Of a DNA stretch of 64,000 nt, positions 9,761 through 18,862 are shown in pieces. A program made the translations under genes and the position numbers. The stretch is from Candidimonas sp. SYP-B2681 (GTDB lineage: Bacteria; Pseudomonadota; Gammaproteobacteria; Burkholderiales; Burkholderiaceae_B): NCBI RefSeq assembly GCF_003971065.1, contig NZ_RYDV01000003.1:62001-126000 (forward strand), written 5' to 3'. The notes beneath the pieces were generated by a model. That model did not search any database. It had not been told where the DNA came from and was given only the letters and a program-made list of their open reading frames with translations. Every line of letters begins with the position of its first letter. Positions within the stretch are counted from its first letter, which is position 1.

Positions 9761-10888
9761 TTACGAGATAATTTTAGGTATGCGCGCGGCGACTGCACAC
9801 AACAACTCATAACCTATGGTGCCTGCCGCCGCGGCAACTTCGTCAACCGAAGGACCGCCGTCGCCCCAAAGTACCGCTGACGACCCAACGCGTGCCTGCG
9901 GCACAGGGGTCAGATCCACCGCTAACATATCCATCGATACGCGTCCGAGCAAACGCGTGCACACACCCTCCACCGTAATCGGAGTGCCAGTGACCGCATG
10001 ACGCGGGTAGCCGTCGGCATAGCCGCAAGCCACTACGCCAATGCGCATGGACCTCGATGAAACAAAGGTGCAGCCGTAGCCAATGGCCTCGCCGGTTGAA
10101 ATGCTGCGCACACTGATTAGCTTGGCAGCCAGCGTCATGGCGGGAAGCAAGCCAAACTCGGCGGCGGATTTCTCGGCAAAAGGCGAGGAGCCGTACAGAC
10201 ATATACCGGGTCTGACCCATTGATCCTGCCGGTCGGGCACGGAGGCCCATAAACCCGGAGCCAAGGTGGCGGCAGAATTACAAAGACTGACTTCGCCCGG
10301 CAGGCCCTGTGTGATCTGATTGAACATACGCAACTGCTGCTGCGTAACAATGGCGTCGTCATCGGCGCGCGCGAAATGCGTCATCTTCCCAAGGGTGCCC
10401 AGGATGCCGCGCGCCTGAAGCGCCTGCGCCTGGCCGTAAGCAGCAAGGTAATCATTGGTTGAAAATCCCAGACGGTTCATGCCCGTATTAAGCTTTATAA
10501 AGGCGTCAATCGGTTCCGGAACGCGCGATGCGGACAACATATCGAGCTGCTCTTGGCAGTGCACTGTCGTCGTCAGGCGATGACGTACCAAGGTCTCGAC
10601 ATCGGCGGGCTCAAAGAATCCCTCGAGCAGCAATATAGGCTTGGTCCAGCCTGCCTCGCGGCAGCGCACGGCTTCGTCGAGGTCTAACATAGCGAGACCT
10701 TCGGCCTGGCCAAAACCGCTGATGGCGTTTTCGATTCCATGCCCATAAGCGTTCGCCTTGATGACGGCCCAAATGCTGGGCCGCTGGCGGCCAGCGGACA
10801 CGCCGCCGTCGGTCAATTGCTGGGCAACGATACGTAGGTTATGACTTAATGACGACAACGATATGGTCGCCGAGATCGGACGTGGCAT
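9761..10888 (-). CDS. alr: Alanine racemase
   Basis: A 375-residue PLP enzyme that interconverts L- and D-alanine for peptidoglycan. The PLP lysine is Lys44 in AVIKANAYGHG and the second catalytic base is Tyr271 in IGYGCTF; both are present. I use the ATG at 10888 because a GGGGAGAG ribosome binding site precedes it and the protein then begins MPRPISATIS like other family members. The longer open frame would run into the divergent hpnC promoter region. It is probably the first gene of the run leading to radA and kdkA. Confidence 0.95.
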   Translation of the reverse strand: MPRPISATISLSSLSHNLRIVAQQLTDGGVSAGRQRPSIWAVIKANAYGHGIENAISGFGQAEGLAMLDLDEAVRCREAGWTKPILLLEGFFEPADVETLVRHRLTTTVHCQEQLDMLSASRVPEPIDAFIKLNTGMNRLGFSTNDYLAAYGQAQALQARGILGTLGKMTHFARADDDAIVTQQQLRMFNQITQGLPGEVSLCNSAATLAPGLWASVPDRQDQWVRPGICLYGSSPFAEKSAAEFGLLPAMTLAAKLISVRSISTGEAIGYGCTFVSSRSMRIGVVACGYADGYPRHAVTGTPITVEGVCTRLLGRVSMDMLAVDLTPVPQARVGSSAVLWGDGGPSVDEVAAAAGTIGYELLCAVAARIPKIIS

Positions 10889-10996
10889 GACTCTCCCCAA
10901 TAGAAAACGAAGTCTAAACCAGTTAATGCCGCTACGCTGACCAATTAGTCCACTCCCTGCGATTGGCCAGTTCGATTCAACCCTGTATGCATGTCT

Positions 10997-11002
10997 TATA
11001 CT
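10997..11002 (+). promoter_or_regulatory. Possible -10 element (TATACT) of hpnC
   Basis: TATACT lies 8 bp upstream of the hpnC ATG. No Shine-Dalgarno sequence is visible between them, and the -35 candidates (TTCGAT at 10971, TTCAAC at 10976) have poor spacing. If real, transcription would begin at or next to the start codon and give a nearly leaderless mRNA. Weak, sequence-only evidence. Confidence 0.3.
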
Positions 11003-11010
11003 CACCGCCT

Positions 11011-11838
11011 ATGGCCGTTGATCATTATGAAAATTTTCCCGTAGCATCGTTGCTGCTGCCGCGCCGGTTGCGTACGCCTGTAAGGGACATATACCGCTAC
11101 GCACGCAGCGCAGACGACATCGCGGACGAAGGGTTCGCCTCAGTTGAACAGCGTCTTGAACAGTTGGCGGGCTATCGGGCCGCATTGCAGCAAATCCACA
11201 CAGGCCGCCTTACGCTGGCGCCAGACGATCCTAGAACACCAGTCTTTGAACCCTTGAGCCGATCCATCGGGCAATACTCGCTTCCGATTCAACCCTTTTT
11301 CGACTTGATATCGGCCTTCGAGCAAGACATCACGACCACGCGCTATACCGACGACGCCGAACTGCTGGATTATTGCCGACGCTCCGCAAACCCCGTGGGC
11401 CGTTTAATGCTGCATTTATACCAGCGTACCTCGCCTCAGGATTTGTCCGACGCCGATGCCATTTGTACCGGCTTGCAATTGACCAATTTCTGGCAGGATG
11501 TCGCCATCGACTGGCAAAAAGAGCGCATTTATATTCCGCAAGAAAAGCTGGACCGGTATGGGGTGACAGAAGGGGATATTGCGGGGCAACGGCACACCAG
11601 CTCCGCTTGGCGCAAATTGATGCAGGCTCAGGGGCAACAGGCTCGTGAACTGCTCAATGCCGGCCTTCCTTTGACCAAACGACTACCGGGGCGAATCGGC
11701 TTTGAATTAAAACTTGTGGTCCACGGGGGTTTGCGTATCCTTGACCGCCTTGACCAATTACACTATGACATGTTCTTTCATCGCCCAACGCTGCACAAAA
11801 GCGATTGGATTTTGCTGTTCTGGCGCGCACTACGCTAG
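11011..11838 (+). CDS. hpnC: Hydroxysqualene synthase HpnC
   Basis: A 275-residue trans-isoprenyl diphosphate synthase of the squalene/phytoene synthase fold. It has the two aspartate-rich motifs, SADDIADEG near residue 34 and NFWQDVAIDWQKER near residue 160, that bind magnesium and diphosphate. In the bacterial three-enzyme route, HpnC turns presqualene diphosphate into hydroxysqualene. The ATG at 11011 gives the family N-terminus MAVDHYENFPVASLLLP; an earlier in-frame ATG adds 16 unrelated residues. It is followed after 54 bp by hpnD, which makes its substrate, and then hpnE. Confidence 0.92.
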   Translation: MAVDHYENFPVASLLLPRRLRTPVRDIYRYARSADDIADEGFASVEQRLEQLAGYRAALQQIHTGRLTLAPDDPRTPVFEPLSRSIGQYSLPIQPFFDLISAFEQDITTTRYTDDAELLDYCRRSANPVGRLMLHLYQRTSPQDLSDADAICTGLQLTNFWQDVAIDWQKERIYIPQEKLDRYGVTEGDIAGQRHTSSAWRKLMQAQGQQARELLNAGLPLTKRLPGRIGFELKLVVHGGLRILDRLDQLHYDMFFHRPTLHKSDWILLFWRALR

Positions 11839-11892
11839 GTTTTTTCGAACACCGACCAACAGCAACGCCTTACCCGAGCCCCGCTACAACGC

Positions 11893-12756
11893 ATGACTCC
11901 CGACGAATATTGCCAGAGTAAAGCCGCCCAAAGCGGCTCCAGTTTTTATTACGCCTTCCTGTTCTTGCCTCCTGAACGGCGCAGGGCGATCACCGCCTTG
12001 TATGCATTTTGCCGCGAGGTCGACGACGTTGTCGACGAATGCAACGAACCGTCAGTCGCGCGAATGAAACTGGCATGGTGGCGCACGCAAATCGAACGAC
12101 TGTATGAAGGCCATGCCGAACATCCGGTCATGCAGGCCCTTGCGCCGCATATCAAAACCTATGATCTACGTGCCGAACGCCTGCATGCCATCGTTGAGGG
12201 CATGGAAATGGATTTGGATCAGACGCGCTATCTGGACTGGCCCGGTTTGCGTAAGTATTGTTGGCACGCCGCTGGAGTGGTGGGCGAGTTATCCGCCAGC
12301 ATTTTCGGCTATACACAGCCGGAAACTCTGGTCTACGCTGAAAAACTGGGGCTTGCATTCCAGCTTACCAACATCATCCGCGATGTCGGCGATGATGCGC
12401 GACGCGGCCGGATTTACCTGCCAGTCGACGACATGCAGAAATTCAATGTCAAAGCATCGGAAATTATCGACCGCCAGCATTCTGATCGCTTCGTCGAATT
12501 AATGCGCTTTCAAACTGAAAGAGCCAGGCAATGCTACCGCGAAGCCATGCAGGCGCTGCCGGAAGCCGACCGTCGAGCACAACGCCCGGGGCTGATGATG
12601 GCTGCTATCTACCATGCGCTACTACACGAAATCGAACGCGACAACTGGCAGGTGCTGGATCAACGCATCTCTTTGACCCCAATCCGAAAATTCTGGTTGG
12701 CCTGGAAGATCTGGGTCGGCGGCGGCCGGAGTCTGATTAAACGCCTGAGCCAATGA
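11893..12756 (+). CDS. hpnD: Presqualene diphosphate synthase HpnD
   Basis: A 287-residue squalene/phytoene-synthase family enzyme that couples two farnesyl diphosphates to presqualene diphosphate. Both aspartate-rich motifs are clear: REVDDVVDE near residue 41 and NIIRDVGDDARRGRIY near residue 160. It is a paralogue of the preceding HpnC. It overlaps hpnE by 4 bp (ATGA), so the two are translationally coupled. No strong ribosome binding site precedes its ATG. Phytoene synthase is an alternative by fold, but the hpnC-hpnD-hpnE order supports squalene. Confidence 0.93.
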   Translation: MTPDEYCQSKAAQSGSSFYYAFLFLPPERRRAITALYAFCREVDDVVDECNEPSVARMKLAWWRTQIERLYEGHAEHPVMQALAPHIKTYDLRAERLHAIVEGMEMDLDQTRYLDWPGLRKYCWHAAGVVGELSASIFGYTQPETLVYAEKLGLAFQLTNIIRDVGDDARRGRIYLPVDDMQKFNVKASEIIDRQHSDRFVELMRFQTERARQCYREAMQALPEADRRAQRPGLMMAAIYHALLHEIERDNWQVLDQRISLTPIRKFWLAWKIWVGGGRSLIKRLSQ

Positions 12757-14156
12757 ATATTGCCGTTGTCGGTGCAGGTTGGGCTGGCCTGAGCGCCGCC
12801 GTGCGCCTACGGCAAAAAGGCTACTCTGTGGTGGTGTTCGAAGCCTCACGCGCCCTGGGGGGTCGGGCAAGGCATGTCCATTCGCGCACACTCAATTCGC
12901 GCATTGACAACGGCCAGCACATATTGCTGGGAGCCTACAGCGAGACGCTCGCCCTTATGACGACGTTGGGCCTGGATAGCGCTGCCCTGCTGCACCGCGC
13001 TCCGTTGTCGCTCGAATCCACGGACGGCAGCTTCGCTTTGCATGTGGGATCCCTGCCGGCTCCCTTGCACCTGATCAGTGCAATTATGACGGCGCGTGGT
13101 TTGAGCATCGTGGAACGGATACGCATCATCACGCTTACACGGAGCCTGCAGCGACGTAACTGGAAGGTAAAGGCCGGCCTTACTGTTTCACAATGGCTGC
13201 ATCAGGGCGGGCAGTCTGCGCAAGTGATTTGCAGGTTTTGGGAACCGTTATGCCTTGCCGCCCTTAATACACCCGTGCAGGATGCCTGTGCCCAACTTTT
13301 TGCTCGTGTCTTGCAAGATAGCCTTGGTGGATCCAAGGAAGCATGCGACGTACTGATCCCACGAGTAGACTTATCGCAGCTTTGGCCCGAGCACGTTGAG
13401 CACTACGCACCGGGCGGACCGGCGAGCTTGTCGGTACGTCGCGGGAAGGCGGTAAGACACTTGGCGGCAACATCAACCCAAGTCGAACTTGATGGCATGG
13501 GCTTCGATGCTGTCGTCGTCGCCGCAAACGCACCATCGGCCCATCGGCTTCTTCAGCAGTTAGCGCCTACTCAAAGCGGCGACCTTTATCTCGAGTCGCT
13601 GGCCCGATTCACATACATACCCATCGCCACGCTGACCCTGCAGTTGGAACGCCCCTGGCACTTGCCAGCGCCCATGCTCCTGCTGACGGACAAGCCCGAG
13701 CAATTGCAATTCGGGCAATGGCTTTTCGACCGCAGCTCACTAATGACCGCATCGGAATTGCAGCAAGCTGAACTGACGGACCACCAGGATTACGCGGCGT
13801 GCCAGATCAATATTGTGATCAGTGACGCACGGTCGATGATGAGGCATCCCCTGGGCGATGTTGTCGCGGCGATCACCGCGCAGCTTCAGCAGCAAACCCG
13901 GCGCCTGGGCCCTATGCCGGCTGTAGTAGGTCATGAGGTCATTGTGGAGAAGCGCGCCACGTTTGCCGCGCTTCCCGGACTGAAGCGGCCATCGAACGAC
14001 ACACCTTGGCCGCGCATATGGGTGGCCGGTGACTGGACCGATACTGGCTACCCCGCCGTGCTAGAAGGCGCAGTGCGCAGCGGCCGGAATGCCGCTAATG
14101 CCGTTCAACGCGCCCTGAGCAGTTCTTCACTGCGCAACGTCGTCAGATCAATTTAA
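12753..14156 (+). CDS. hpnE: Squalene-forming FAD-dependent oxidoreductase HpnE
   Basis: A 467-residue flavoprotein of the amine-oxidase / phytoene-desaturase fold. The N-terminal Rossmann motif VVGAGWAGLSAA binds FAD, followed by GGRAR. A C-terminal GDWTDTGYPAVLEGA stretch completes the FAD site. HpnE reduces hydroxysqualene to squalene in the HpnCDE pathway. It is the last gene of the cluster; its 3' end overlaps the convergent crcB by 4 bp. Squalene-hopene cyclase is not in the window, so whether the product becomes hopanoids is not shown here. Confidence 0.92.
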   Translation: MNIAVVGAGWAGLSAAVRLRQKGYSVVVFEASRALGGRARHVHSRTLNSRIDNGQHILLGAYSETLALMTTLGLDSAALLHRAPLSLESTDGSFALHVGSLPAPLHLISAIMTARGLSIVERIRIITLTRSLQRRNWKVKAGLTVSQWLHQGGQSAQVICRFWEPLCLAALNTPVQDACAQLFARVLQDSLGGSKEACDVLIPRVDLSQLWPEHVEHYAPGGPASLSVRRGKAVRHLAATSTQVELDGMGFDAVVVAANAPSAHRLLQQLAPTQSGDLYLESLARFTYIPIATLTLQLERPWHLPAPMLLLTDKPEQLQFGQWLFDRSSLMTASELQQAELTDHQDYAACQINIVISDARSMMRHPLGDVVAAITAQLQQQTRRLGPMPAVVGHEVIVEKRATFAALPGLKRPSNDTPWPRIWVAGDWTDTGYPAVLEGAVRSGRNAANAVQRALSSSSLRNVVRSI

Positions 14157-14536
14157 CGCCAGGCGTTGACGGTTGCCAAACCAAGAAAGGTCAAAGCTAG
14201 ACTGCCAACAAGGCTAAGCACAATGTATCCGAATGCCGGGAAATAATCACCCCGCTCGAGCAGGCCCACGGTTTCTCCGGAGAAGGTGGAAAACGTGGTC
14301 AGACCGCCCAAGAATCCGGTGACCAGCATCAATTTGATCCATGCGGGGGTTTCGGGATACAAGGCGAGAATCCCCAGCATTACACCGACCAGGTACCCAC
14401 CGGTTAAATTAGCAGCCAATGTTCCCCAAGGCAGCAACACACCTGAATGATTCAACCACAGACCTAACAACCAGCGGCTGATTGCCCCTGCTGCCGCGCC
14501 AAACCCGATGGCAATAAAATGCCCAAATGTCAGCAT
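14153..14536 (-). CDS. crcB: Fluoride exporter CrcB (Fluc channel)
   Basis: A 127-residue, four-helix membrane protein with the family signature GFLGGLTTFSTFSGE (about residues 74-88) and the early GAISRW motif. Fluc proteins form dual-topology dimers that let fluoride leave the cell. The length is normal. The gap to the upstream gene is only 32 bp, so there is no room for the fluoride riboswitch that often controls crcB. It ends in a 4-bp convergent overlap with hpnE. Confidence 0.96.
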   Translation of the reverse strand: MLTFGHFIAIGFGAAAGAISRWLLGLWLNHSGVLLPWGTLAANLTGGYLVGVMLGILALYPETPAWIKLMLVTGFLGGLTTFSTFSGETVGLLERGDYFPAFGYIVLSLVGSLALTFLGLATVNAWR

Positions 14537-14568
14537 CTGTTAAGTAAGTGATGTGTATGGCGTGCTGT

Positions 14569-14868
14569 TTAAGCCTTGGGAGCCAGCGTAACGCTGGCGG
14601 CATCCAGCGGATATTGAAGGACGAGCTTGTCGTTGATCAGCTGCATTAGCGTCAGGCGCCTTAGCGCAGAATCTTCTTGCAGGAAGTCCCATGCCCAATG
14701 TGCGGCCGATACCGCCTCGTCGCTGAGGTCGTAAACGCCAATCGACAGGCCGTCAGGCCCAAAGGCCTGAAAGTAAGTCTTGCCGCCAGCGCGCACACGA
14801 ACGACAGCATGGCGTCCGTTCTGGTGGATTTCGACAATGTCCGTTTCTGCGTGGTTCTGTTTTGGCAT
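14569..14868 (-). CDS. Small conserved-looking protein of unknown function
   Basis: A 99-residue protein I do not recognise. It is soluble, with no signal peptide or membrane segment. The N-terminal half looks beta-rich (VEIHQNGRHAVVRVRAGGKTY), while the C-terminal half looks helical (AAHWAWDFLQEDSALRRLTLMQLINDK is one long amphipathic region, residues about 54-80). A strong AGGAG sits 8 bp before the ATG, which argues that it is a real gene. It lies between thrC, 95 bp upstream, and crcB, 32 bp downstream, on the same strand. No function can be given. Confidence 0.7.
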   Translation of the reverse strand: MPKQNHAETDIVEIHQNGRHAVVRVRAGGKTYFQAFGPDGLSIGVYDLSDEAVSAAHWAWDFLQEDSALRRLTLMQLINDKLVLQYPLDAASVTLAPKA

Positions 14869-14963
14869 TTCAAGCTCCTTGAAATCTGCTGTTCAAGTGT
14901 AGCAAACCTGGTTCGAAACATTTCAGGCGGACACTGCCGCATCATCATTATGCGAGTGATGCC

Positions 14964-16373
14964 TTATACCGGCGCATGCTGCCTGATGTATTCTTCAACA
15001 GCTTTCGCGTCGCATTCCATGATCTGGACCCGCTGGGGCAAGGCAGCCAGTTCACGCAAGTGTTCAGGCACTGGTGCGGGCTCGCCGATCGCCTCTTGTA
15101 TGGTCTCACTGAACTTGGCCGGCAAAGCGGTCTCGAGTACGAGCATCGGAATGCCATCCTCAAGGAAGGTCGCTGCCACTTTGACGCCATCGGCAGTGTG
15201 CGGGTCGATCAACAGTCCGGTTTCTTCGTATATGGACTTGATCGTCGCCACGCGGTCGCTATGACCGCTGACGCCGGACACAAAACCGTAGCGCGACTCA
15301 AACTGAGGCAATAGATGGCTTAGATCGAATTCGCCGCTATGCTCCAACTGCTCCCAGCATGCCCGCAACTTTGCAGGATCTTGATCAAGCAAATCAAATA
15401 CGAAACGCTCGAAGTTCGAAGCCCTTGAAATGTCCATGGACGGACTCGACGTGGCGTGAGTTCGATCCGCGGAACGGGGTCGGTAAATACCGGTGCGAAA
15501 AAACTCTTCCAAGACGTTGTTTTCATTCGTAGCGAGAACCAAGCGACGAATTGGCAGCCCCATCTGTCGTGCAATATGACCCGCGAGGATGTTGCCGAAG
15601 TTGCCGGAAGGCACGGCAAACGATACCTGTTGTCCTGGCGCCGATGTCGCTCGCAACCAGCCCCAAAAATAGTAGACGACCTGGGCTGCAATTCGCGCCC
15701 AGTTGATCGAGTTGACGGCGCCCAGATGATACTGCGACTTGAATTCCAGATCGCCGGCTAACTCCTTGACGATGTCCTGGCACTCATCGAACACGCCTTT
15801 GATGGCAATGTTGTGAATGTTCGCGTCCGCCAGCGAATACATCTGCGCTCGCTGAAACTCGCTCATGCGACCATGGGGCGAGAGCATGAAAACGGCGACA
15901 CCACGCTTGCCGCGCAGGGCATACTCGGCAGCCGAGCCCGTATCGCCCGAGGTCGCACCCAGAATATTCAGCGTGGTATTCCGCTTTTCCAGTACATATT
16001 CGAATACCTGTCCCAAAAACTGCATGGCCATGTCTTTGAAAGCCAGTGTCGGGCCTTCAGACAACCCCAGCAGACTCAGGCCCTTCTTCAAAGGTTTAAG
16101 AGGCACCATCCCGGGGCCTGGAAACACATCAGCGCTATACGCCGCGTGAGTCAACCGAGACAAATCCGCTTTTGGAATGTCGTCAATAAACAGGCTCAAG
16201 ATCTCGGTAGCCAGGTCTGCATAGTCGAGGCTGCGCCATGACTCCAGCGTCGCAGCCGTCACCGTGGGCAGATGTTCTGGCAATGCCAGTCCGCCATCGG
16301 GCGCCAGGCCCTCGAGCAGGATATCTGAAAAAGAGAGGGGCGCCATGGCGCCACGAGTCGACCGATACTTCAT
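14964..16373 (-). CDS. thrC: Threonine synthase
   Basis: A 469-residue PLP enzyme that converts O-phosphohomoserine to threonine, the last step of the pathway. The PLP lysine is Lys113 in LAFKDMAMQ, and the phosphate-binding ATSGDTGSAA stretch follows near residue 140. Length and the MKYRSTRG start are those of the long (E. coli / Neisseria type) threonine synthases. Its ATG overlaps the hom stop by 4 bp (ATGA), coupling it to homoserine dehydrogenase. Homoserine kinase, the step between, is not in this window. Confidence 0.97.
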   Translation of the reverse strand: MKYRSTRGAMAPLSFSDILLEGLAPDGGLALPEHLPTVTAATLESWRSLDYADLATEILSLFIDDIPKADLSRLTHAAYSADVFPGPGMVPLKPLKKGLSLLGLSEGPTLAFKDMAMQFLGQVFEYVLEKRNTTLNILGATSGDTGSAAEYALRGKRGVAVFMLSPHGRMSEFQRAQMYSLADANIHNIAIKGVFDECQDIVKELAGDLEFKSQYHLGAVNSINWARIAAQVVYYFWGWLRATSAPGQQVSFAVPSGNFGNILAGHIARQMGLPIRRLVLATNENNVLEEFFRTGIYRPRSADRTHATSSPSMDISRASNFERFVFDLLDQDPAKLRACWEQLEHSGEFDLSHLLPQFESRYGFVSGVSGHSDRVATIKSIYEETGLLIDPHTADGVKVAATFLEDGIPMLVLETALPAKFSETIQEAIGEPAPVPEHLRELAALPQRVQIMECDAKAVEEYIRQHAPV

Positions 16374-17674
16374 ACCAGATCCTCTACACGCAAACGGGTT
16401 ACTTTAGATCGAACGAATGGCAAGCCATGGATACGCTCAAGCGCGGAATCGATATCGCCTTCGCGCGCGCGATGCGACAGGAAAATGATATCCGCTTCGG
16501 AGATTCCGTGCGGCTCCTGGAACATGGAACCGATGGAGATTCCAGCTTCAGCCAGAATGCGTGCGATGTCGGCCAGGACACCTGGACGGTCTTCCACACG
16601 CAAGCGCAAGTAATAAGAAGACTGAACTTCGGCGATAGGCAGAATCGAAATATCGTCCATCGCATCGGGCTGAAAAGCCAGATGCGGTACCCGGTGTTCC
16701 GGATCGGCTGCCTCGAGCCGTGTCACGTCTATCAGGTCGGCGACCACCGCGGAAGCGGTGGGAAGCTCGCCCGCGCCCTGTCCATAATATAAGGTGGCGC
16801 CAACCATGTCGCCCTGTACCAAGACGGCGTTCATGGCGCCTTCGACATTGGCCAGCAGGCATTCGGTAGGCACCAGCGTTGGATGCACTCGCAACTCGAT
16901 ACCTTCATCGCGGCGGCGCGTAATGCCCAGTAGCTTTATGCGATAACCGAGCCGTTCAGCATGGCTGATATCTTCTTGCGCCAGCGAAGAAATCCCTTCG
17001 ATGTACGCCTTGTCGAATTGCACCGGTATGCCGAAAGCCAGCGACGCGAGCAGGGTCAGCTTGTGTGCAGCATCGACGCCTTCGATGTCAAATGTGGGAT
17101 CGGCCTCGGCATAGCCCAGGCGTTGCGCTTCAGCCAACACTTCATTGAAAGCCAGCCCACGGGAACGCATTTCCGACAGAATGAAATTGGTCGTGCCGTT
17201 GATAATGCCGGCCACCCAATGGATGCGATTGGCGGTAAGGCCTTCGCGTATGGCCTTGATAATAGGAATGCCGCCGGCCACAGCGGCTTCGAAAGCAACC
17301 ATTACGCCTTTGGCGCTGGCTGCCGCAAAGATCTCGTTGCCGTGCTTGGCCAGTAGCGCCTTGTTCGCAGTGACGACATGCTTGCCCTGACGGATGGCTT
17401 CCATGATGAGCTCACGCGCCAGAGTGTCGCCGCCAATGAGCTCGACAACGATATCGATTTCAGGATGGCGTACGACCTCCATGCCATCTTCGGTTACCAG
17501 TACCTGATCGCCGACCAGACGCTTCGCCTTTTCTATATCGCGCACGGCCACCGCAGCGACTTCGATGCGGCGTCCGGCACGGCGTGCGATTTCCTCAGCG
17601 TTACGCGTTAATACTTTCCATGTGCCGCCACCCACTACACCTAGACCCAATATACCAACTTTGATAGGACTCAT
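16370..17674 (-). CDS. hom: Homoserine dehydrogenase
   Basis: A 434-residue NAD(P)-dependent enzyme reducing aspartate semialdehyde to homoserine. It has an N-terminal Rossmann motif (GLGVVGGGT, residues 10-18), the substrate-domain stretch GIINGTTNFIL near residue 157, and a C-terminal ACT domain (RVEDRPGVLADIARIL, about residue 356 on). The ACT domain suggests feedback control by threonine, as known for this family. It is monofunctional, with no aspartokinase domain. It directly follows the aminotransferase gene with no gap and overlaps thrC by 4 bp. Confidence 0.97.
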   Translation of the reverse strand: MSPIKVGILGLGVVGGGTWKVLTRNAEEIARRAGRRIEVAAVAVRDIEKAKRLVGDQVLVTEDGMEVVRHPEIDIVVELIGGDTLARELIMEAIRQGKHVVTANKALLAKHGNEIFAAASAKGVMVAFEAAVAGGIPIIKAIREGLTANRIHWVAGIINGTTNFILSEMRSRGLAFNEVLAEAQRLGYAEADPTFDIEGVDAAHKLTLLASLAFGIPVQFDKAYIEGISSLAQEDISHAERLGYRIKLLGITRRRDEGIELRVHPTLVPTECLLANVEGAMNAVLVQGDMVGATLYYGQGAGELPTASAVVADLIDVTRLEAADPEHRVPHLAFQPDAMDDISILPIAEVQSSYYLRLRVEDRPGVLADIARILAEAGISIGSMFQEPHGISEADIIFLSHRAREGDIDSALERIHGLPFVRSKVTRLRVEDLV

Positions 17675-18862
17675 TTACTTACCTAATCCGTCCTTGCGGA
17701 ACATTTCTTTAATACCGCGCACCGCTTGACGCGTGCGCTGCTCGTTTTCGATCAGGGCGAACCGGACATACTCGTCGCCGTACTCGCCAAATCCCACACC
17801 GGGTGACACGGCCACTTTGGCGTCGGCCAACAGACGTTTCGAGAACTCCAGAGAGCCTATTTGTTGATAAGGCTCGGGTATCTTTGCCCAGATATACATC
17901 GACGCCTTGGGCACTTCGACCATCCAGCCAGCCTCATGCAAGCCCTTGCACAATACATCGCGACGATTGCGGTATTGTTCGACCACCTGAGCGACACACT
18001 CTTGAGGACCTTCAAGGGCAGCGATCGACGCCACCTGTATAGGTGTAAAGGTGCCGTAGTCGTGATAACTTTTTATGCGAGCCAGAGCATTGACGAGTTC
18101 TTGGTTACCCACCATGAAGCCCACGCGCCAACCGGCCATATTGTAGCTTTTACTCATGGTAAAAAACTCGACGGCGACATCGCGGGCGCCTTCAACTTGC
18201 ATGATGGACGGCGCGACATAGCCGTCGAACGTGATGTCGGCATAGGCCAGATCATGAACAACTAGAATGTTGTGTTCCTTGGCTAGTGCAATGACGCGCT
18301 CGAAAAAAGAAAGATCCACACACTGAGCGGTAGGATTACTGGGAAACCCCAAAATCATCATCTTGGGCTTGGGTATGCATTCGCGCACAGCCCTGTCGAT
18401 TTCTTCGAAGAAATCAAGGCCCGGGGTCATAGGGACAGACCGAATATTAGCGCCCGCGATGACCGCGCCGTAAATGTGAATCGGATAACTTGGGTTGGGC
18501 ACCAAAACGGTATCGCCGCGATCCAGCGTGGCCAGCATCAGGTGGGCCAGTCCTTCTTTTGAACCTATCGTTACGATAGCTTCTGAATCCGGGTCGATTT
18601 GAACACCATAGCGCCGCTCGTACCAGCCCGAGATCGCTTTGCGCAGCCGTGGTATGCCCTTGGAAACTGAATAACCATGAGTGTCAGGCCGAGAAGCTGC
18701 TTCCACTAATTTGTCGACGATATGCTGCGGAGTGGGACCATCCGGATTGCCCATGGACATATCAATAATATCTTCGCCCCGTCGTCGCGCCGCCATTTTC
18801 AATTCGCCGGTAATGTTGAATACATAGGGCGGTAAGCGCTCTATACGCGGAAAACTCGTCAT
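17675..18862 (-). CDS. alaC: Class I aminotransferase, alanine transaminase AlaC-like
   Basis: A 395-residue fold-type I PLP aminotransferase. The PLP lysine is Lys238 in [15 protein letters not shown], the family pattern of Ala[17 protein letters not shown] and HDLAYADI supply further cofactor and substrate contacts. The ATG at 18862, with an AAGGA ribosome binding site, gives the usual N-terminus [15 protein letters not shown]; the open frame continues upstream without family-like sequence. It makes alanine from pyruvate with glutamate as donor. It is first in the alaC-hom-thrC operon. Specificity is inferred from family. Confidence 0.88.
   Translation of the reverse strand: MTSFPRIERLPPYVFNITGELKMAARRRGEDIIDMSMGNPDGPTPQHIVDKLVEAASRPDTHGYSVSKGIPRLRKAISGWYERRYGVQIDPDSEAIVTIGSKEGLAHLMLATLDRGDTVLVPNPSYPIHIYGAVIAGANIRSVPMTPGLDFFEEIDRAVRECIPKPKMMILGFPSNPTAQCVDLSFFERVIALAKEHNILVVHDLAYADITFDGYVAPSIMQVEGARDVAVEFFTMSKSYNMAGWRVGFMVGNQELVNALARIKSYHDYGTFTPIQVASIAALEGPQECVAQVVEQYRNRRDVLCKGLHEAGWMVEVPKASMYIWAKIPEPYQQIGSLEFSKRLLADAKVAVSPGVGFGEYGDEYVRFALIENEQRTRQAVRGIKEMFRKDGLGK

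Noticed and set aside
14537-14568. Fluoride riboswitch ahead of crcB
   Set aside because: Only 32 bp separate crcB from the next gene, too short for the riboswitch, and no matching structure is visible.
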